Source: Candidatus Latescibacterota bacterium | Lineage (GTDB): Bacteria > JAAXHH01 | NCBI GenBank assembly: GCA_022821935.1 | Contig: JAJECR010000075.1 | Span: forward strand, 1-7,908 | Direction: 5' to 3' | Length of the DNA: 7,908 nucleotides | In this document: positions 4,967 through 7,908 of the stretch, piece by piece | How positions within the stretch are numbered: position 1 is the stretch's first letter | Layout of the letters: every line of letters begins with the position of its first letter | The notes under the pieces: model-generated | What the model was told of the DNA's origin: nothing | The model's input: the letters and a program-made list of their open reading frames with translations, nothing else | Database searches by the model: none | Position numbers and translations under genes: made by a program

Positions 4967-7228
4967 TTAACGCGTCTCGAGTTGCCTGGCGACTTCCCGT
5001 GTCTCGTAGACCTCGATGGTATCGGACTGCTTGATGTCCTGGAAACCCTCGACGGTCAGGCCGCATTCAAACCCGGACTGCACCTCGCGAACGTCCTCTT
5101 TGAACCTGCGCAGGGAACCCACCGTGCTCTCGTAGACGACGATCCCGTCGCGAATGAGTCGGATGTTCGCGTTGCGGGCCACGTTGCCCGACTGAACGTA
5201 ACATCCCGCGATGGTGCCCACACGGGGCGCGCGGAATATCTCCCTGACTTCCACCACGCCCACAACCTCTTCTTCGATATCCGGTTTCAACATGCCTTCC
5301 AGGGCGTCGGTGACGTCCTGGATCACCCGGTAGATGATGTCGTACAGGCGGATATCTACCTTTTCCCGCTCGGCAAGGGCCCGCGCCTGGGCGTTCGGCC
5401 GCACGTGGAATCCGATGATGATGGCATTCGACGCAGTGGCGAGCAGGACGTCGGATTCGTTGATGGCCCCGATACCCGTGTGTATGATCCGGATTTTGAC
5501 TTCGTCGTTCTCCAGGCGCAGCAGCGAATCGCTCAAGGCTTCCACGGACCCTCCTACGTCGCCCTTGACGATCACGGGGAGTTCCTGGATCTCGCCTTCC
5601 TTGATCTGGTCGTAGATGTCCTCGAGGGTGATGGGCTTGGCCTGGCGGAATTCGTGCTCTCTGCGCATCTGCCGGCGCCGCGAGCCGATCTCCCTCGCCA
5701 GGGACTCCGATTCCACGACGGCGAAGGTATCTCCGACCTGGGGCATGCCCGAGAAGCCCATGATCTGCACGGGCGTGGACGGGCCGGCCGCTTCTATCCG
5801 CGCGCCACGTTCGTTGAGCAGCGCCCGCACACGGCCGCTGAACTGGCCGGCCACGAAGGGTTCTCCGACTTGCAGTTTGCCTTGCTGGATGAGGACGGTG
5901 GCGAGGGTGCCCCTTCCGCGGTCCAGCTCGGCTTCGACCACGACACCCTGTGCCCGCCGGTTGCTGTTCGCTTTCAGGTCGAGCATCTCCGACTGGAGCA
6001 ATACCATCTCCAGAATATGGTCCACTCCCGACCCTGTCAGGGCCGAAACCTCGCAGGCGATGATGTCGCCGCCCCAGTCTTCCACCAGCAGTCCGTGCTG
6101 GCTCAGCTGCTCCTTGATACGGTCCGGCCGGGCCGTTTCGAGGTCCATTTTATTGAGGGCGACGATGATGGGCACCTCGGCGGCCTTGGCGTGATCAATG
6201 GCCTCGATCGTCTGCGGCATGACTTCCTCGTCGGCCGCCACGACCAGGATGACGATGTCGGTCACCTGCGTTCCCCGGGCGCGCATGGCGGAAAAGGCCT
6301 CGTGGCCCGGCGTGTCCAGAAAGGTGATCTGGCCGCTTTCCAAGTCGACTTCGTAGGCGCCGATATGCTGGGTAATTCCGCCGGCCTCGCCGGCGATCAC
6401 GTTGCTTTCCCGGATGTAGTCGAGGAGCGAGGTCTTGCCGTGGTCCACGTGCCCCATGATGGTCACGACGGGAGGACGGGGCTCGAGGACGGCGTCGTCC
6501 TCTTCTTCGTCTTCTTCGATATATTCCAGGCCGTACTCGGACTGCTCCTCGACCTCGAAACCGAACTCGGACGCGACGGTCATCAGGGTATCCATGTCCA
6601 GCCGCTGGTTGATCGTGATCATGAGCCCGAGCTGCAGGCATTTCGAAACAATTTCCGTCGGGGAAACGGAAAGATGCTCGGCCAGCTCACCGGCGGAGAT
6701 GAACTCCGGAACCCGTATGACGTTCGGGGCCTCGTCGTCGGCCTCGCCCTCTTCCCGGTCGCCGCGGCGTCTGCGGCGGCGCGTCCGGGTACTGTCCATC
6801 TGGGCAATGGTCCGGCGTACGCTGGCTTCCACTTCCTTCTGATCGACCTTCGCCTTTTTCTTCTTCTTGCCCCGGCGCCGGCGTCCTCGGACGTCTCCGT
6901 CGCTCGTGCTCGCCTTTGCGGGAGGCGAGTCCTGCTTTTTGGCCGCCGGCTTCGCCTCGGTCTTCTGCTTGTCCCCGCGCGGGCTGTCCTTCACCGTCTT
7001 GGCCTTGGCGGTGCGCTCCGGCGACGCCATCTTCTTCTTCCGGTCCTGTTCCTTCCTGGCCGCCAGTTTTTCCTGCTCGAACCGCATGTTGACGTCGAGG
7101 ACCATCTTCTCGTCCATGACGCTCATATGGCTCTTGACCGTGTGGTTCAGATCACGAAGCATCTGGACGAGCGCGTTGCTTGATATATTGTACTGCTTTG
7201 CTACTTCGTAAATTCTCTTCGACGCCAT
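4967..7228 (-). CDS. infB: Translation initiation factor IF-2
   Basis: IF-2 is the GTPase that brings initiator fMet-tRNA to the 30S subunit and promotes 50S joining. The 753-residue product has, in order, an IF2_N module (about 1-52, SKRIYEVAKQYNISSNALVQ), a long basic linker (55-160) with Arg/Lys clusters near 113-127 and 147-157, a second IF2_N-like module (168-230), an acidic run EEDEEEDD (near 238-245), the G domain with P-loop GHVDHGKT (259-266), DTPGH (305-309), NKMD (359-362) and SALTG (about 394-398), then domain II, domain III (near 545-650) and the C-terminal tRNA-binding domain IV (655-745). All GTPase motifs are intact. The ATG at 7228 is supported by the family start; the purine-rich AGAGGAAA lies about 13 bases upstream. 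NVIAGEAGGITQHIGAYEV after the P-loop resembles Bacteroidetes-type IF-2. Confidence 0.98.
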   Translation of the reverse strand: MASKRIYEVAKQYNISSNALVQMLRDLNHTVKSHMSVMDEKMVLDVNMRFEQEKLAARKEQDRKKKMASPERTAKAKTVKDSPRGDKQKTEAKPAAKKQDSPPAKASTSDGDVRGRRRRGKKKKKAKVDQKEVEASVRRTIAQMDSTRTRRRRRRGDREEGEADDEAPNVIRVPEFISAGELAEHLSVSPTEIVSKCLQLGLMITINQRLDMDTLMTVASEFGFEVEEQSEYGLEYIEEDEEEDDAVLEPRPPVVTIMGHVDHGKTSLLDYIRESNVIAGEAGGITQHIGAYEVDLESGQITFLDTPGHEAFSAMRARGTQVTDIVILVVAADEEVMPQTIEAIDHAKAAEVPIIVALNKMDLETARPDRIKEQLSQHGLLVEDWGGDIIACEVSALTGSGVDHILEMVLLQSEMLDLKANSNRRAQGVVVEAELDRGRGTLATVLIQQGKLQVGEPFVAGQFSGRVRALLNERGARIEAAGPSTPVQIMGFSGMPQVGDTFAVVESESLAREIGSRRRQMRREHEFRQAKPITLEDIYDQIKEGEIQELPVIVKGDVGGSVEALSDSLLRLENDEVKIRIIHTGIGAINESDVLLATASNAIIIGFHVRPNAQARALAEREKVDIRLYDIIYRVIQDVTDALEGMLKPDIEEEVVGVVEVREIFRAPRVGTIAGCYVQSGNVARNANIRLIRDGIVVYESTVGSLRRFKEDVREVQSGFECGLTVEGFQDIKQSDTIEVYETREVARQLETR

Positions 7229-7263
7229 ACGCGAATTCGTTTCCTCTTTTCGTGCGGGATGGG

Positions 7264-7316
7264 CTGGACTTGCCTGGCCCTGCCTGGACTGGCCCTGCCT
7301 GGACTGGCCCTGCCTG
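7264..7316. repeat. 15-bp tandem repeat array between ylxQ and infB
   Basis: The unit TGCCTGGACTGGCCC occurs perfectly at 7281-7295 and 7296-7310, followed by a partial TGCCTG (7311-7316). It is preceded by a shortened unit, TGCCTGGCCC (7271-7280), and CTGGACT (7264-7270). The core GGACTGGCCC appears a third time inside the 3' end of ylxQ at 7334-7343. The array fills most of the 90-base gap before infB and ends about 17 bases before the infB ribosome binding region. Read on the minus strand in another frame it would spell a QAGPV repeat, but no gene uses that frame convincingly. Confidence 0.88.
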
Positions 7317-7318
7317 CT

Positions 7319-7690
7319 CTAGCTGGCCAACTCGGACTGGCCCGGTCCAACCCGGCCCGTTCCGGCCTGGTCGCCTGCCGGACGTGCTTTCTTCAGCATG
7401 CCGCTGGCGAGATGCCGGTCCAATATGGACAACACTACCTTGGGCGGCCTGTTCAGACACGAGCCCAATTCCAGGCTGGTATGACATTCGAGCACCGGAA
7501 CGCCATGGGAACCAGCCAGTCTCCTGAAGGAGCGTTTCGTACCCTCGGAGGCATCCTCGGCCAGGATGACAAGCCTGGATTTACCGCCGTGTATGGATTT
7601 CTTTACGGCTTCCGTCCCTCCCTTTACATAGCCTGCGCGCACGGCGAGACCCAGGAGTCCGGTCACGGACGGATGAACGCTATTCGTCAA
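7319..7690 (-). CDS. ylxQ: L7Ae-family ribosomal protein-like RNA binder (YlxQ)
   Basis: The protein matches the small L7Ae/L30e/YlxQ family, whose studied members bind kink-turn RNA. Diagnostic stretches are GLLGLAVRAGYVKGGTEAV near the start, then KSRLVILAEDASEGT and a hydrophobic VVLSILDRHLASGM near the end. The position between nusA and infB is the usual one. I chose the TTG at 7688-7690: AAAGGA lies nine bases upstream (7700-7705) and it leaves about ten residues before LLGLA, as in Bacillus YlxQ. The alternative is a GTG at 7723, adding MRHRKRKGPAI, immediately preceded by an in-frame TAA and lacking a good binding site. The last 20 or so residues (ARPAGDQAGTGRVGPGQSELAS) are low-complexity, extend past the family's usual end and are built from the repeat found just downstream, so they may be a recent extension. 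The exact RNA target is unknown. Confidence 0.85.
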   Translation of the reverse strand: MTNSVHPSVTGLLGLAVRAGYVKGGTEAVKKSIHGGKSRLVILAEDASEGTKRSFRRLAGSHGVPVLECHTSLELGSCLNRPPKVVLSILDRHLASGMLKKARPAGDQAGTGRVGPGQSELAS

Positions 7691-7699
7691 TATTGCAGG

Positions 7700-7705
7700 T
7701 CCTTT
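7700..7705 (-). promoter_or_regulatory. Ribosome binding site deciding the ylxQ start
   Basis: AAAGGA on the minus strand lies nine bases before the TTG at 7690. The competing GTG at 7723 has only GGTAA-type sequence before it. This favours the shorter protein. Confidence 0.5.
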
Positions 7706-7714
7706 ACGCTTTCT

Positions 7715-7742
7715 GTGCCGCACTTACCGTGCCGCACTTACC
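7715..7742. repeat. 14-bp perfect tandem duplication at the nusA-ylxQ junction
   Basis: GTGCCGCACTTACC occurs at 7715-7728 and again at 7729-7742. A degraded third copy, TCACCGCGCTTACT at 7743-7756 (9 of 14 bases the same), contains the nusA stop codon. On the minus strand each perfect copy carries a GTG, so the possible ylxQ GTG start at 7723 is itself duplicated at 7737; since 14 is not a multiple of three, the second GTG is out of frame. Confidence 0.88.
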
Positions 7743-7751
7743 TCACCGCGC

Positions 7752-7908
7752 TTACTGCACCGCGGTCATGATCTTTCCGGCCGTCACCCCGCCGATCCCG
7801 GATATTTCCTGGAGGTCGTCGGCCGTGGCCTGTTGCAGGGACTCCACCGTCGTGTAGCCTGCGTCTTCGAGCTTTTGCCGCAGCTTATCCGAAATGCCTT
7901 CTATGCCG
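7752..7908 (-). CDS. nusA: Transcription termination/antitermination factor NusA, C-terminal end (partial)
   Basis: Only the last 51 residues are inside the window; the rest lies beyond the right edge. The segment reads GIEGISDKLRQKLEDAGY, then a TVESLQQATADDLQEISGIG stretch, and ends GKIMTAVQ before a TAA. This is a helix-hairpin-helix-type repeat as found at the C-terminus of many NusA proteins, with the hairpin ISGIGGVTAGKI. Such repeats also occur in other DNA- or RNA-binding proteins, so the call rests equally on position: nusA directly precedes ylxQ-infB in this conserved cluster. NusA binds RNA polymerase and controls pausing, termination and antitermination. Confidence 0.85.
   Translation of the reverse strand, partial: GIEGISDKLRQKLEDAGYTTVESLQQATADDLQEISGIGGVTAGKIMTAVQ

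Noticed and set aside
4727..7183. An 818-codon open frame on the plus strand opposite infB
   Set aside because: It is the antisense mirror of a GC-rich gene, with low-complexity composition and no recognisable domains. The minus-strand IF-2 explains the whole stretch.
7152..7487. A 111-codon minus-strand frame with QAGPV repeats across the ylxQ-infB gap
   Set aside because: The repeat happens to be open in this frame. The frame overlaps the ends of two real genes and shows no domain or binding site.
1..7908. CRISPR array, tRNA, rRNA, insertion sequence or phage genes
   Set aside because: No spaced direct repeats of CRISPR type, no cloverleaf or rRNA-like sequence, and no transposase or integrase motifs. 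The window is filled by conserved housekeeping genes.

Overview
This is one strand-consistent stretch of a bacterial chromosome. All nine genes lie on the minus strand and are transcribed from right to left. They form the conserved transcription/translation/RNA-decay cluster, in the order nusA (3' end only), an L7Ae-like ylxQ, infB, a DUF503 gene (ylxP-like), rbfA, ribF, rpsO, pnp, and the 5' part of an M16 zinc-peptidase gene that runs off the left edge. The base composition is GC-rich, and long antisense open frames appear as mirror images of the real genes. Several protein details resemble the Bacteroidetes/FCB side of bacteria: IF2 has NVIAGEAGGITQHIGAY after its P-loop and RibF has GYSHNFGR. 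I would guess an uncultured FCB-like lineage, but with low confidence.

Layout from right to left: the nusA C-terminal helix-hairpin-helix segment (7752-7908); ylxQ (about 7319-7690, or to 7723); a 90-base gap dominated by a 15-bp tandem repeat; infB (4967-7228); ylxP/DUF503 (4679-4960); rbfA (4265-4669); ribF (3336-4268, overlapping rbfA by four bases); rpsO (3036-3305); pnp (883-2967); a gap holding a strong stem-loop (818-862); and the M16 peptidase (1-797, partial). Spacing is tight throughout, and I see no convincing internal promoter, so the genes probably share transcripts entering from beyond the right edge. The only terminator-like structure is the one between pnp and the peptidase gene.

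Together the genes cover transcription elongation and termination (NusA), translation initiation (IF2), 30S maturation (RbfA, S15), a probable kink-turn RNA binder (YlxQ), flavin cofactor synthesis (RibF) and 3'-5' RNA turnover (PNPase). Against the textbook order seen in Bacillus subtilis (nusA-ylxR-ylxQ-infB-ylxP-rbfA-truB-ribC-rpsO-pnpA-ylxY-mlpA), three members are missing here: ylxR, truB and ylxY.

I do not see a new biological system. The points worth a second look are local: the missing truB, unusual residues around the PNPase active site, a hairpin just before a peptidase gene that has no ATG start, and three separate 14-15 bp tandem duplications placed in linkers and gene junctions.
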